Below are positions 16,403 through 26,465 of a stretch of 64,000 bases of DNA, piece after piece. Both the position numbers and the translations under genes were made by a program. The stretch lies in contig NZ_JAGQEE010000001.1 of NCBI RefSeq assembly GCF_018304945.1, positions 992,001 to 1,056,000 of the forward strand, read 5' to 3'. Numbering within the stretch: position 1 is the stretch's first letter; each line of letters starts with the position of its first letter. A model generated the notes under the pieces. That model worked only from the letters and a program-made list of their open reading frames with translations, ran no database searches and was not told where the DNA came from. Source of the stretch: Collimonas humicola. Its GTDB lineage: Bacteria > Pseudomonadota > Gammaproteobacteria > Burkholderiales > Burkholderiaceae_D.

Positions 16403-19053
16403 ATAAAGCGCTCCGAAGCTGGCGGCAGATCGACATCATTGTCCGTAAATTTGGTGTTGGCCTTAACTGTGAATTTTTCTTTGTCAGCGGTAAAAATTCG
16501 CATGGTCTGCCCATGCGAATCTGTTACACCCTCATAACGAAGCCCGGATTTACTTTCCATAACATAGGGATACTCAGCAAGCGGCTTCCCCTTTTGTGAT
16601 TTCATTAAGAACTGCACGCTATGATTGCCCGTGGTGAGGGGCACCATTGGGGCTCCTTGCGGCAAAACAGGAATTGCCATATTTCTCGGACCTGGCAAAC
16701 TATGCGTCGCGCCATGTGCAACATAGGCGCCGTTTGTTCCGTGTTCGATGCCGCTGGCATTGTATTTGGCATAGCTGCCGCCGCCGTTGATCAGCACTTC
16801 TTCCTTGGCCGTGATCGTGATACGGTTTGCCGTATGCGTAATATTGAGCTTGGCGAGTAGGTTGATGCTGTCTTTTAAAGCCTTGACGTCGACGTCGCCC
16901 GCAGCGGCGACCATCTTCATGCCGGCTTTTTGCACCATCAAGCGGAAAGTTTTGCCAATACTGGCAAACAGACTGTCATTGCTGGCGATCGACAAACTCT
17001 TGCCGGTAGTAATGGCGGTATGGTCACCGCTAGCAATATGGGTGCTGCCGCTGGTGGTGGTCTCAATCCCGGCAGGACTGGCCAGAACGAGATGAGGTTG
17101 CGACAGTTCCGGGAAACTACCCTCCTCGCTTGTGCCCTGCCCCTTGATCGCATCATTCTGCGCTTTCAAGGTTTGTGCGACATCAGCCTGCTGCCCCTGC
17201 TTCTCCTGCGCCCCAGCCTGCTGCGCTGCATCGGCCAGCGACTCGTACTGGTCGCGTGCAGCAGTCAGCCTTCCCACCGTCTCACCCATGTCCTTGATAT
17301 GCGCAGCAGCGTTGTTTCTGGCCTCGGTAGTGATCAACATGCCCTTGGCCGAACGCGCAACGCCATGGCCGTCGGTGCGTAGCTCCCAGCCGTCACCCCG
17401 AGCGTCCTTCCGCCCCGCATTGTCTTCAATCCGGGTAATGCTGCCCAGGCTCAGCTGGCTGTGCTGGTGGTCGCTTTTGAGTTGCGCCTGGATCTTGCCG
17501 TTGGTGTCGTCCAGCACCAGGTGGTTGCTCCTGCCGCCTGGCTGGTTGCCGCCGTTGGGCGTCAGTTCGCGGCTCCTGAAGCCCATCAAGGACTGCTGGG
17601 TCGCCAGCTTCCACGGCGGCATGTTGCGCTGGTTGTAGACGCTGCCGGTGACGATGGGGCGGTCGGGATTGCCGTCTAGCCATTGCACCAGGCATTCCGA
17701 GCCGACGCGCGGAATGGATTTCGCGCCCAGTTCGCCGCCGGCCCAGGAGCTAGCCACGCGCACCCAGGCCGAGCTGCGCTCGTCGTTGTTGCCGATGCGA
17801 TCCCAGTGGAACTGGACCCGGATGCGGCCGTATTCGTCGGTGTGGACGCTGCCCTGGCCGGATGGCCCGACGACCGTGACGGTTTGCGGAAACGTGATCC
17901 TGGTGTCGACGCTGTTGAAATTGCGGCCAGGCCGCCAGGGTACGGTTTTACGGATGCAGGTGAAGGTATTGCCGTAGGCGGATTTCTCCGTGGCCTCCTG
18001 TAGATAATTATTGATCGCGACGTGCCGCACTGTCAGGATCAGGAATTCATTCTTACCCGATTCTTTATAACCGTAGTGGCCGCTCAGGCGGAACCAGCAT
18101 CCGGGGATGACCGAGCGGTTATTGCCGGACGCTTCGAAGTGCTTACCTATCGCTTCAATCTCTTCCATGCGCCGCCGCGATAGCTGGTCGGCGCCTTGGG
18201 TATTCTTGACGCCGTAGGCGCCCACATATTCATAGGATTCGATATCGAGGACGCTGCTTCCTTGCTTGTTCAGGGTTGGCACGCCAGCATTGATTGGAAC
18301 AGGGTTCTTGAAGTTGAAGCCGCCTATTGATACCGAGCCAGGGACGATCTGGCGCACTGGCGAAAATTCGCCTATGCCATCTTCTTCGGTGGCGCCGCCA
18401 TGGCGCTGGAAACGGATCTCGGGGCCGCCGTCTATCGGTTCGGCGCGCGTCGAATCGTCGGTGATGATCAGCTTGTGGCCTTGGGCGTGGTGCTGGAAGT
18501 GATACAGCAAGCCGGCGTTTTCCAGGCGCCTGTGTATGTAGTTGTGGTCACTTTCGTCAAACTGGAAAGCGTCGGTCATGATTGGATCTTCGCCGCTGAT
18601 TTGGAAATCCCAGTCGGGCAGGGTGCCGTAGTCTTTGAAAATGCTGTCGAGTTGTTCGCGGAGCGTCTTGCCGTGAAAAATGTAGTTGTCCTTACGCAGA
18701 CGCAGGTACTGTGTCCACGGCCCTAGTTTGGCCTGGTAGAAGGTGATCGCCCCATCTGTGCGAGTCAATCTGAACTCGAAACAGTAACCGGAAAAATAGC
18801 GGAGGCTGCCGTCAGCCCTGACAAGCTCCACGCAAAGCAGCTTGCCTTGCAGTTCTTTGAGCGCCAGGCCGGCATCGTCGGACAGCAACTCAAGAGAAAA
18901 TTCAAAATCCCGCGACAGGCTTTCGATTGCATCGAGCTTGTTGACCAGGAGCTGAGCTTGCGGCCCATCGTCATGGGGAAACGACAAGCGCAGAATACGG
19001 CTGTTCTGTCGCCCTTGTATCAAGGCCGATAAGGATTGAAGCAAACTACTCAT
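16399..19053 (-). CDS. vgrG: Type VI secretion spike protein VgrG
   Basis: 884 residues. The N-terminal gp27-like hub domain (about 10-370) includes HRRLENAGLLYHFQHH. A gp5 OB-fold spike region (about 390-560) includes DEYGRIRVQFHWDR and GNPDRPIVTGSVYN. A DUF2345-type region (about 600-770) follows. The last 100 residues (GKPLAEYPYVMESKSGLRYE, VTDSHGQTMRIFTADKEKFT) resemble the transthyretin-like extension some VgrGs use to load cargo. No other T6SS genes are in the window, so this is an orphan VgrG. It lies where a P2-type phage would have its spike gene V, upstream of the gpW-like gene. Confidence 0.92.
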   Translation of the reverse strand: MSSLLQSLSALIQGRQNSRILRLSFPHDDGPQAQLLVNKLDAIESLSRDFEFSLELLSDDAGLALKELQGKLLCVELVRADGSLRYFSGYCFEFRLTRTDGAITFYQAKLGPWTQYLRLRKDNYIFHGKTLREQLDSIFKDYGTLPDWDFQISGEDPIMTDAFQFDESDHNYIHRRLENAGLLYHFQHHAQGHKLIITDDSTRAEPIDGGPEIRFQRHGGATEEDGIGEFSPVRQIVPGSVSIGGFNFKNPVPINAGVPTLNKQGSSVLDIESYEYVGAYGVKNTQGADQLSRRRMEEIEAIGKHFEASGNNRSVIPGCWFRLSGHYGYKESGKNEFLILTVRHVAINNYLQEATEKSAYGNTFTCIRKTVPWRPGRNFNSVDTRITFPQTVTVVGPSGQGSVHTDEYGRIRVQFHWDRIGNNDERSSAWVRVASSWAGGELGAKSIPRVGSECLVQWLDGNPDRPIVTGSVYNQRNMPPWKLATQQSLMGFRSRELTPNGGNQPGGRSNHLVLDDTNGKIQAQLKSDHQHSQLSLGSITRIEDNAGRKDARGDGWELRTDGHGVARSAKGMLITTEARNNAAAHIKDMGETVGRLTAARDQYESLADAAQQAGAQEKQGQQADVAQTLKAQNDAIKGQGTSEEGSFPELSQPHLVLASPAGIETTTSGSTHIASGDHTAITTGKSLSIASNDSLFASIGKTFRLMVQKAGMKMVAAAGDVDVKALKDSINLLAKLNITHTANRITITAKEEVLINGGGSYAKYNASGIEHGTNGAYVAHGATHSLPGPRNMAIPVLPQGAPMVPLTTGNHSVQFLMKSQKGKPLAEYPYVMESKSGLRYEGVTDSHGQTMRIFTADKEKFTVKANTKFTDNDVDLPPASERFI

Positions 19054-19506
19054 GCGGGGTTCCTCGAAATTGAACCGTCATTAATACACAATTTTTCAGC
19101 AAAACAGACCGATCATTCTACTTGATAAATATTCTATTAAATTATAACGACCCGCATCTTTAGTTGCTAGTTAGAAACACCTCCTGCGTGGATAATTTTG
19201 CAAGAATTCACACTTCTGCTGTTGGAGTTTTGAGACGGCATAGAAAGGAGCGACAGGATTCCCCTGCCATTCATTTATAGCAATTCAATGTCTCGCAAAT
19301 TTCACGCGCCAAGACCGCCTCTGCATTTTGTCTCGTCTAAAAATATTTAGACATATCGCAATGTTTTTTGGGGAAATCAAATGTGAATATTTAGTAAAAC
19401 AACAACAATATAGATATGTCAAATTGAAAATAATTTTGCTATATTGACTATTGTCTCTATGTTAAAAATGACAATTCTCGAAAGCAACTTAAGGAGTTAA
19501 TTTGAC
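19054..19506. other. AT-rich divergent promoter region between vgrG and the small HTH gene
   Basis: No ORF is supported. The stretch is clearly more AT-rich than the flanking genes, especially at 19,330-19,500, and must contain the vgrG promoter (minus) and the HTH gene promoter (plus). I could not fix -35/-10 boxes with confidence. AT-rich upstream DNA is common for horizontally moved genes silenced by H-NS-like proteins (inference). Confidence 0.4.
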
Positions 19507-19824
19507 ATGAGTACTACCCTTCCCCCAGTCGCCCCAAGCCGCAACAAGCTTAATGAGCAAGCGACCTATGATCCGAATCACCTGCTAGATTCTTTGATCG
19601 AGAAATTGCATTTGAAAAATGATGCGGCGCTGGCGCGCGAGCTCGAAGTTGCACCGCCGGTCGTCAGCAAGATCCGACATCATCGTTTGCCTGTTGGCGC
19701 ATCCCTTCTGGTCCGAATGGAAGAAATCAGCGATCTCCCAATCAAAGAATTGCGTGCCTTGATGGGAGACCATCGGGCAAAATTTCGTATGGGTGACTAT
19801 CATCCCAAATCAAAGAATATTTAA
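19507..19824 (+). CDS. Small HTH protein, paralogue of the gene at 51173
   Basis: 105 residues. Residues about 27-88 form an HTH-like unit (LKNDAALARELEVAPPVVSK) closely matching the prophage protein at 51173-51409 (LKNDAALSRALEVAPPVISK). An AAGGAG Shine-Dalgarno precedes the ATG. It is transcribed away from vgrG and could regulate it or be a captured phage regulator. DNA-binding is inferred from the Cro-like helix pattern. Confidence 0.75.
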   Translation: MSTTLPPVAPSRNKLNEQATYDPNHLLDSLIEKLHLKNDAALARELEVAPPVVSKIRHHRLPVGASLLVRMEEISDLPIKELRALMGDHRAKFRMGDYHPKSKNI

Positions 19825-19970
19825 CGGCCATCGCGAAAGATTTGCGGCTGACTGAAACCTTGGCTTGAAGAAGCTCGTTGATACAATCGATCGCGGGCCA
19901 GTGCCATCATCTCCCCGTCAAAGAAATCAGAACAACATCCTTCTTTACGGATACAACATAGAGACTGAGG

Positions 19971-20333
19971 CTAAGAATGCCCCATCTTCAGTTGAAACTT
20001 CTGGAACAGACTAGCGATTTGTGTTGAGTCGACAGACTTCATATGAGGAGGAATGCGCGTCATTCGTATAAGCAACGCCGCATCATGCAATGTCTTTCTG
20101 TAAGACGTCATACTCTCGTCCGCACGGTCGGCCAGCGTCGTCAAACCGCTTTTGAATGCCAGCAGAAAAGCATCAGGATCGCGTGGCTTGTTCGTGGTCA
20201 GGTAATGAAAAACGCCGTCGATGACACCGTCAACAGCAAGTTGAACATTGACACCATATAGCGTCAGTGTCGCCAGTCCCAAGATTTTGTCGAGACTGTT
20301 CTTCAGAAATGGATCGTTGGAGTAGGTTTTCAT
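19971..20333 (-). CDS. Hypothetical protein, unknown
   Basis: 120 residues, soluble and mostly helical (FLKNSLDKILGLATLTLYGV). An AGGA Shine-Dalgarno lies before the ATG at 20333. No recognised domain. It lies between the HTH gene and the DUF746 gene in opposite orientation, in cargo zone 1. It may be a stand-alone cargo gene. Confidence 0.5.
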   Translation of the reverse strand: MKTYSNDPFLKNSLDKILGLATLTLYGVNVQLAVDGVIDGVFHYLTTNKPRDPDAFLLAFKSGLTTLADRADESMTSYRKTLHDAALLIRMTRIPPHMKSVDSTQIASLFQKFQLKMGHS

Positions 20334-20661
20334 AAGTCCTATTGCGGGCAGCGTTGTAGTAGACCATGGAAGTCATCCTAGGTACTCGTGTGCAACTTGT
20401 CCATTGGCAATTGCAGCATTTAACGATTGTTTTCAAAAACAAAGATGCCATGTCGAACAAGTGTCTTTTTCACGTCAAGCGCTACCAATTTCGTGACTCG
20501 CGCGAATAACCGACTGGAGCTGTGCCAGTAGGCTTCAGATCGATTCTAGAAAAATCGTCCTCTTGATAAAAGCAACCACCATGGCTCGGCTTATGACACA
20601 TGAGTCCCTTCCAGCCTAGAACATCATTGTAAAATTTAGTCTTAATGCCGCAAAAGCAATC
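20334..20661. other. Intergenic, nothing identified
   Basis: 328 bases between the divergent 19971-20333 and 20662-21729 genes. Open frames here are short and lack a convincing ribosome site. It should hold both promoters. Confidence 0.4.
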
Positions 20662-21729
20662 ATGACTGCCTTCACTCCAAAAAAACATTTTCCGTCGAAT
20701 CGCGATGACAGTCCGCGTCGCAGAATCTGGACTGCAGCAACAGAGGCGTTACTAGGTACGGCCTCAGATCGTTCGATCGCTGCACGATTAAAAGTTAGCC
20801 ACGTTACTGTTACACGTCGCCGGCATGAATTGGGAATTGCTCCTTTTGGTACCGCGGCCTTGGCGTGGACTGCAGAAATGGAGTCGCATCTAGGCAGGGT
20901 TCTTGATACCGTCATTGCACAAAAATTTGGTGTCACTGTTTGGCAAGTGAGCTGGCGCCGGCGCCAGTTGAACATCGCGCCAGCAAGACCTCGCTCAGAA
21001 CAGCTCAGTAGCATTATTGCTAAAACACAGCCCTCGCCCGTTCCCCCAGAACCAGCTGCCGCTCCGACGAAAAGACGTTTCCTCGTTGATCAGCCGCAGT
21101 ACCGACGTACGGGCGCATCCTATCCTGATACAGAGGACAAAGCATTGACGGCCTTCTTGGAAAGGGCTTTGGCCGAAGTTTACTCTCTCGACCTAAAGCC
21201 TATTGCTTGCCCGTATTGTCATTCCCGGCATACGGCCTTGGCCGCTAAACCGCATGCCCGCTTGCCGAGACCAGCGTTTTATTGTGGGAAATGTGATAAA
21301 CGATTCAATCGATTGACTGCCACGCCACTGGCGCGACTACGGCACACGGAAGTAATGCCGGCATTTATACGCTTACTGTCGCAACAAATACCATATGAAG
21401 AAGCATGCAGGCGGCTCGGCGTAGATTACAAAACTATTGCAAATTGGGCGAAGAAAATTAGATTGTGGCTGCTGCAGCTAGACCCATCAGGCCGGTGGGA
21501 GGCCAAGGTCCGCCTGGGGATAAAGACTCGCGCTCACATCCAGTGCCCACGTTGCGGCGCTGAAGGTGAGAAGCAATTCCTTGGCGGCTCCGACCACCGT
21601 GGACGTAGACTAATTTGCTCAACTTGCAATACGACTTTCAGCGTGCGAGATGCTGAGCGCTTGACACAACAGAGAGTACGGCTGGAGGTTCTATATGACC
21701 CCGGCAAGATAGATATTGACCCAGCTTGA
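20662..21729 (+). CDS. DUF746-type protein with HTH and zinc ribbons
   Basis: 355 residues. The N-terminus has two HTH-like repeats (RSIAARLKVSHVTVTRRRHE and AQKFGVTVWQVSWRRRQLNI). A zinc ribbon follows (CPYCHSRH ... FYCGKCDKRFNR), then a helical HTH (RRLGVDYKTIANWAKKI), then a second ribbon (CPRCGAEG ... LICSTCNTTF). This matches DUF746 proteins common in Burkholderiales, which resemble transposase DNA-binding parts without a catalytic domain. Function is unknown; DNA binding is likely. The converging halogenase gene ends 31 bases downstream. Confidence 0.7.
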   Translation: MTAFTPKKHFPSNRDDSPRRRIWTAATEALLGTASDRSIAARLKVSHVTVTRRRHELGIAPFGTAALAWTAEMESHLGRVLDTVIAQKFGVTVWQVSWRRRQLNIAPARPRSEQLSSIIAKTQPSPVPPEPAAAPTKRRFLVDQPQYRRTGASYPDTEDKALTAFLERALAEVYSLDLKPIACPYCHSRHTALAAKPHARLPRPAFYCGKCDKRFNRLTATPLARLRHTEVMPAFIRLLSQQIPYEEACRRLGVDYKTIANWAKKIRLWLLQLDPSGRWEAKVRLGIKTRAHIQCPRCGAEGEKQFLGGSDHRGRRLICSTCNTTFSVRDAERLTQQRVRLEVLYDPGKIDIDPA

Positions 21730-21759
21730 GCGCCCACAATCCAATCTCCAGCAGTAAGG

Positions 21760-24207
21760 TCATTTTTTGCTCTCGGCGGCCTCCAGCGATTTCGCCAATT
21801 GCGGATCGAGATGAAACGCCGCTTCAATGTACGCCTTGGAAGGCGCCACGTCCCCCCATCTGCGGTATAAAAGGCCGATTGCGTAATGCGCTTCTACGAG
21901 ATCGGGCTTTACAGCCAACGCCGCAAGATAATGCATTTCCGCCTCACTCTCCAGACCCAATTTCTGATTGACGAGTAGATTACCCAAATGGACACGAGCC
22001 TCGGCGAGATTAGGAGAAATATGGATAGCGCTTTCATAGTTCGATTTAGCCTCTCTAAATCGACCTTGAGTAAAACGAAGTCTAGCAATATTATAAAAAT
22101 CGGTAGAAACCGGATATTCGCCTGCTAGATCAACAGCTCGGCAGAATGCCGAGATTGCGGACTCCACCTCTCCGCCGCTGGCTTGAAGCTCGGCGGCCCG
22201 TCGCCAAACTTCTGCCGACTTTGGAGCAATTTCAGTGGCAAGTCTGAGCTGCTCCGTCCAGCCAGGCTGATCGCCAAGCTCTTGCAACAAGAGCGCCAAT
22301 CCAAATCGCATCGCAATAGCGGACGGATCAAGGCTAATCGCTTCTTGAAAAGCAGCTTTGGCGTCGAAAAGGCGCCCAGTTTCGTGCAATAGTATCGCCA
22401 ATTCTCTCCAGGGCGCTTCGTTTTTCGGACGGAGCTTCACTGCTGTGCGTAGCTTGGCCTCTGCCTCATTGTATGAACGATTAATTCTCAGGAGCCGACC
22501 GAGATTAAGTTGTGCCTGCCAAAGATATGGATCTATCTGGGCCGCCTGATTGAAACTGTTCATCGCCGCAGTCAATTGCCCCTGACTCAATTGTTGAACA
22601 CCGATATTCACCTTATGCTCAGCTTCCCGATTCGCGCCCCCAACCAGTTCGGAGTGGACCGCGGCCTCCTTTAATTCATCTAAATCGCTTGTGGGAGGTA
22701 CACGATGCGATGAATGAAGTGAGTTAAGAAAGCGTCCGACATCATGGCGTACGCTGGAAGGCAAGATCGCTAGTTCCGTCGCAGCAGAAGAAGGAGCAAT
22801 CGCGCCTACCCCTTGCCCTACCATAAGCCAGCTGGGCCAATCGAAGATAAGACTATGGGAAAAGCTGTATGACGCAACGTCGCCTGGGCGCGGCGTTCTC
22901 AAGCCCCATGTCGTCATGAGAGCGCTATATTCAGTTGGTCGAGTTAAATTGGCTATGTCGCGCCAAAAGACGGTATCACGACGCTGAGAATCATAATGAA
23001 GAATAAGAAAATCTCGAATTTGACTCCAGGTAGATACGCTACGGGCATTGAATAAATCTATTGTAGTTTGGGGTACAATCTTTCCACAGTTTTCAATGTC
23101 AAAGCCAAAGGACCAAATTTGGTCGAGCATCACGCCGATCGACGTTGCCTCTAAAGGCTCTACAAAGCCGGATGCGAGACCTACGGCCAGTACATTACCG
23201 CGCCAGATCACCTCAAAATGTCCGGGCTCAAAGCGCAACGTTCGCATCGGCTCAATGGGAAAACCAAGCGTCGTTTCAATCTCACGTAGCGCATCGTCAT
23301 CCGTCAGATGGCGACTGGAATAAACATAACCCGCTCCAATTCGCTCGCGAACCGGTATTTGCCACATCCATCCCGCTCGCATCGCCAATGCGCGAGTTGC
23401 CAAGGCTGGGTGAGGCGTTTGGTGAGGCATGTGGAAAGGAATAGCGCGATCGAGCAGAAGATGGTCTCTGAAGCTGCGCCAAGGGGTTTTATACAGTTTG
23501 CCGATAACAAGACGCGCAAATCCCGACGCGTCGATCAAAAAATCAACTTCCTCTAGATCCCCGGCATCGGCAAACTTAAGAGCCCGAACATGACCGGAGA
23601 AAGAATCAATTTTAAAGTCGACCACTTCCCGCTTCAAGCAACGGATGCCACGTTTGATGGCGATTGAACGGAGATATTCAGCGACTCGTTCCGCGGCAAA
23701 ATGAAACGAATAGGAATATTTTCCTGGATTCTCTGCAAGAGCGCGCCAGACATCTTCTTGCGACCGACCTGCTTCGATCAATTCATAATTAGTCATCGCG
23801 TAATGCAACGGAACCTTGTTAGCCAGCATCCCGGACCAATTTGGAGCAAAACCCGCATAAATAGGCGCCTGAGGTGCTCCCGTCCTCCCCTCATGAAACA
23901 TGTGAAAAAATATGTCGTCGCTTTGACCATTTTTCCATCCGAGGTAAGCAAAGCCCAATTTGATGACGGCACCAGTCTTCTCGGCGAAGTCGCGTTCATC
24001 TATATTCAAGCGTCGCAAGGTCTGTGGCAGATTTAATATGCCGCCTTCCCCGACCCCTACGATCGGCGCATTGGGCGACTCTATAACCGTTATATCAGCA
24101 GATGGGCCGAAAATACGCCGCATCTCCAAGGCCGCAAATAGTCCTGCTGTACCAGCACCGAGAACGACAATACGCCGAGCTTTCGATAAATCTAGTGGTG
24201 GTTGCAT
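21760..24207 (-). CDS. Flavin-dependent tryptophan-halogenase-family enzyme fused to TPR repeats
   Basis: 815 residues. Residues about 10-495 form a flavin-dependent halogenase. GAGTAG at 17-22 is the FAD loop, GVGEGG follows, KLGFAYLGW contains the Lys that forms the chloramine intermediate, GWMWQIP is the WxWxIP family motif, and ASGFVEPLEATSI holds the Glu region. Residues about 525-810 are at least six TPR units (for example NSFNQAAQIDPYLWQAQLNL). Such enzymes use FADH2, O2 and halide to halogenate indole rings. The TPR part suggests a protein or peptide substrate or partner (inference). No flavin reductase is encoded nearby. It is unusual prophage cargo. Confidence 0.88.
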   Translation of the reverse strand: MQPPLDLSKARRIVVLGAGTAGLFAALEMRRIFGPSADITVIESPNAPIVGVGEGGILNLPQTLRRLNIDERDFAEKTGAVIKLGFAYLGWKNGQSDDIFFHMFHEGRTGAPQAPIYAGFAPNWSGMLANKVPLHYAMTNYELIEAGRSQEDVWRALAENPGKYSYSFHFAAERVAEYLRSIAIKRGIRCLKREVVDFKIDSFSGHVRALKFADAGDLEEVDFLIDASGFARLVIGKLYKTPWRSFRDHLLLDRAIPFHMPHQTPHPALATRALAMRAGWMWQIPVRERIGAGYVYSSRHLTDDDALREIETTLGFPIEPMRTLRFEPGHFEVIWRGNVLAVGLASGFVEPLEATSIGVMLDQIWSFGFDIENCGKIVPQTTIDLFNARSVSTWSQIRDFLILHYDSQRRDTVFWRDIANLTRPTEYSALMTTWGLRTPRPGDVASYSFSHSLIFDWPSWLMVGQGVGAIAPSSAATELAILPSSVRHDVGRFLNSLHSSHRVPPTSDLDELKEAAVHSELVGGANREAEHKVNIGVQQLSQGQLTAAMNSFNQAAQIDPYLWQAQLNLGRLLRINRSYNEAEAKLRTAVKLRPKNEAPWRELAILLHETGRLFDAKAAFQEAISLDPSAIAMRFGLALLLQELGDQPGWTEQLRLATEIAPKSAEVWRRAAELQASGGEVESAISAFCRAVDLAGEYPVSTDFYNIARLRFTQGRFREAKSNYESAIHISPNLAEARVHLGNLLVNQKLGLESEAEMHYLAALAVKPDLVEAHYAIGLLYRRWGDVAPSKAYIEAAFHLDPQLAKSLEAAESKK

Positions 24208-24917
24208 TGACTACTCCTATTTTTATTTGGAGAAAAATACGGAACTAACTCCCTTATAATTAGGCCGGTGTTTTATGGACTTGGTCCTTTTATCACTCGC
24301 CTTAATAAATTTATCAAACGGGCGTGTTCGAAAATGTCAGGCCACCTCAATTAAATTAAGACAAGAATATTCTGAACGCCATACTTGGCCGGCCATACAA
24401 AAAGAAGAATAGGCGAAACAAAAAATGTACGTTTAGGATGTGCGCACATGGCTCCAATCCACCGATCCAGTCGTTATTGCCACACAAAAGCAACAATTCA
24501 ACCTTAGATCTCGTCAAAGCGCGACTCACGCAAATCCATATAGATCTGTTTCAAACTGCGGGACTGTTTTCGGGATTTGGTTGCTTCCACCTTTCGCCAC
24601 GATGAACGTTTGAACGTGCATTGATCAAGACACTTGCAAGACTTTTTAGCACCATCATTCGAACAATAGCGCAAAGAAAAATGTTATTCATTGCAAAAAG
24701 GTGTTAATGAGTGTCATCCATTCAAAATATTCCCTATTAGCCGATAAATACGCATGAAATGTCACAAAAAAACAACCGTCATAGGAGCTGTATCGATTTA
24801 CGAATTTATAAAAGATTGACTGAATCAATAAAAGCGAAATTTGGACGTGCCTTCAGCCTTTCTCCATCGCGAGAACTAATGAATAGATACGATGGTCACT
24901 GCATCGAAATCTCTAAC
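24208..24917. other. Long non-coding gap between the halogenase and terminase genes
   Basis: 710 AT-rich bases with no supported gene. The plus-strand frame starting at 24759 runs into the terminase gene on the opposite strand and is rejected. No tRNA-like fold or strong terminator was seen. It may be a cargo-insertion junction and should contain the halogenase promoter. Confidence 0.4.
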
Positions 24918-26465
24918 TCAAGCATTAACAAATGCGTCCTCAGCAGCCCGCCACGCCGCATCCAAGCCACAATAGCGAGAGTCGTAGTCCGCCGACACTA
25001 TGTAATGCGCATTCTCAAGGAAGGCCATGCACACGGTGTCCCACAGGTCCGGCGATGGAATGCCCTCTTCCTTCATTTTGTCCTTGGGCTCGATGTGATA
25101 CCTGGCCTTCTCATCGAAGAAATACGGAATCTTGGACGCCTGGTCTAGCAGGTCTTGGACGTGCTGGTTGGAAAACGTGATTCGAGCGTCCTTCACGGCC
25201 TCGGCGGCCAGCACGGAACACTGCGCACGCAGGTTGAAGAAGCGATCCTTATTCTTTTTCTTGAAGCATGGGTTGCCCCAGTTGATCTTGACGACGTTCG
25301 GACAGCCGAGGTTTTCTAGCATCTTGGCGAACTGGATACCCTGCCCGCCGACGTCGACCAGAATGGTGCAGTTGGATAGGCGCTGCGTGTAGTGGAACAC
25401 CTCGCCGGCGATGTGCTGCCAATCCAGGGCGTTCGAAAAGATGGGCACATCCATGATGTCCACGCGGCGCGGGTCGGCGTCGATGCGGTCGCCGTTGCCG
25501 ATCACCCGCGCATAGGTGCCGACGGTCTTGTCCCGGAACACGCCGGCCGCGACGTCGATGATGAATAGGTTGCCATAGGGTTCACCGGCGCTAATGGTGC
25601 GCTCGGCGCCAACGAGTTTCTCCACCTGGCTGCGGCCTAGCAGGAAGCGCTCTGACTGCTCGGGGAACAGACCCAGTACACGGATCTGATATTCGACCGA
25701 ATCCCTGCCGCCGCTCTCTTTCTCGCGCTCCTTGAGCCATTTGGTCGTCGCGAACGGCGAGCGCTCGGAGTTGAAGCGCAGCGAATGCCATGAGCCGCCA
25801 TTGCGCGCCGACAGCTTGTGATGAGAGGCGTGATGCCGGCCGCTGCTGCGGACGCCCTGGGAAGCGATCAGCGTGCGGTTGCAAGGCTGCGTCTGCGTAC
25901 CATCGATCACGTCGAAGTGGTCGTCGCTCACGCCGGCGGCCTCATCGACGATGATCAGCTGCGCCCATCGGTGCTTACCGGCGATACCGACAGACTGCCC
26001 TTTGGCAAGCGCGACGCGGCCAACAAACCACTGCTCTTCGAAACCAGTCACATACACCCGGGTCTTGGTGATGACGAAATAATCGCACAGCCAGGCATGC
26101 GGGCCGTTCGCCATGGCAATCTTCGAGTCCTGCATTTCCTTCCACACGCCGTCCGCCACCTGCTGCAGGTTCGGCGCGCCGATATAGGTATTCGAGCCAA
26201 TCTCCAGCTTGCCGTCGTAGACCGCATAGGGATAGCACAGTAGATGCCAGAGCGCGATACGACCGAACGAGTTGGTCTTGCCCGTGGACGTACCGGACAC
26301 CACGCTGACCTTGGCGTCCATAGGCTCCATGGCCTGGTACAGATCAATCTGGTCCGCGCTGGGCGACACGCCACATACCTCGACAGCGAAGCGCAGCGGG
26401 TCAAACTGATACCGCTCTACGAACTCTGGGTAGCGCGGGTCATCCAGCAGGCGCTTCTTAGCCAT
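24918..26465 (-). CDS. Terminase large subunit
   Basis: 515 residues. The Walker A motif is GTSTGKT (58-64). Walker B is AQLIIVDEAAG (about 168-178), with the acidic pair expected of packaging ATPases. The C-terminal nuclease part has Asp-ending strands (NLFIIDVAAG and CTILVDVGGQG). It pumps DNA into the prohead and cuts it. The start overlaps the small-subunit stop by 8 bases. Downstream, the usual portal and capsid genes are replaced by the cargo zone. Confidence 0.9.
   Translation of the reverse strand: MAKKRLLDDPRYPEFVERYQFDPLRFAVEVCGVSPSADQIDLYQAMEPMDAKVSVVSGTSTGKTNSFGRIALWHLLCYPYAVYDGKLEIGSNTYIGAPNLQQVADGVWKEMQDSKIAMANGPHAWLCDYFVITKTRVYVTGFEEQWFVGRVALAKGQSVGIAGKHRWAQLIIVDEAAGVSDDHFDVIDGTQTQPCNRTLIASQGVRSSGRHHASHHKLSARNGGSWHSLRFNSERSPFATTKWLKEREKESGGRDSVEYQIRVLGLFPEQSERFLLGRSQVEKLVGAERTISAGEPYGNLFIIDVAAGVFRDKTVGTYARVIGNGDRIDADPRRVDIMDVPIFSNALDWQHIAGEVFHYTQRLSNCTILVDVGGQGIQFAKMLENLGCPNVVKINWGNPCFKKKNKDRFFNLRAQCSVLAAEAVKDARITFSNQHVQDLLDQASKIPYFFDEKARYHIEPKDKMKEEGIPSPDLWDTVCMAFLENAHYIVSADYDSRYCGLDAAWRAAEDAFVNA

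Noticed and set aside
24759-25148. Plus-strand 129-codon frame
   Set aside because: Most of it lies antisense to the terminase large-subunit gene, with no domain.
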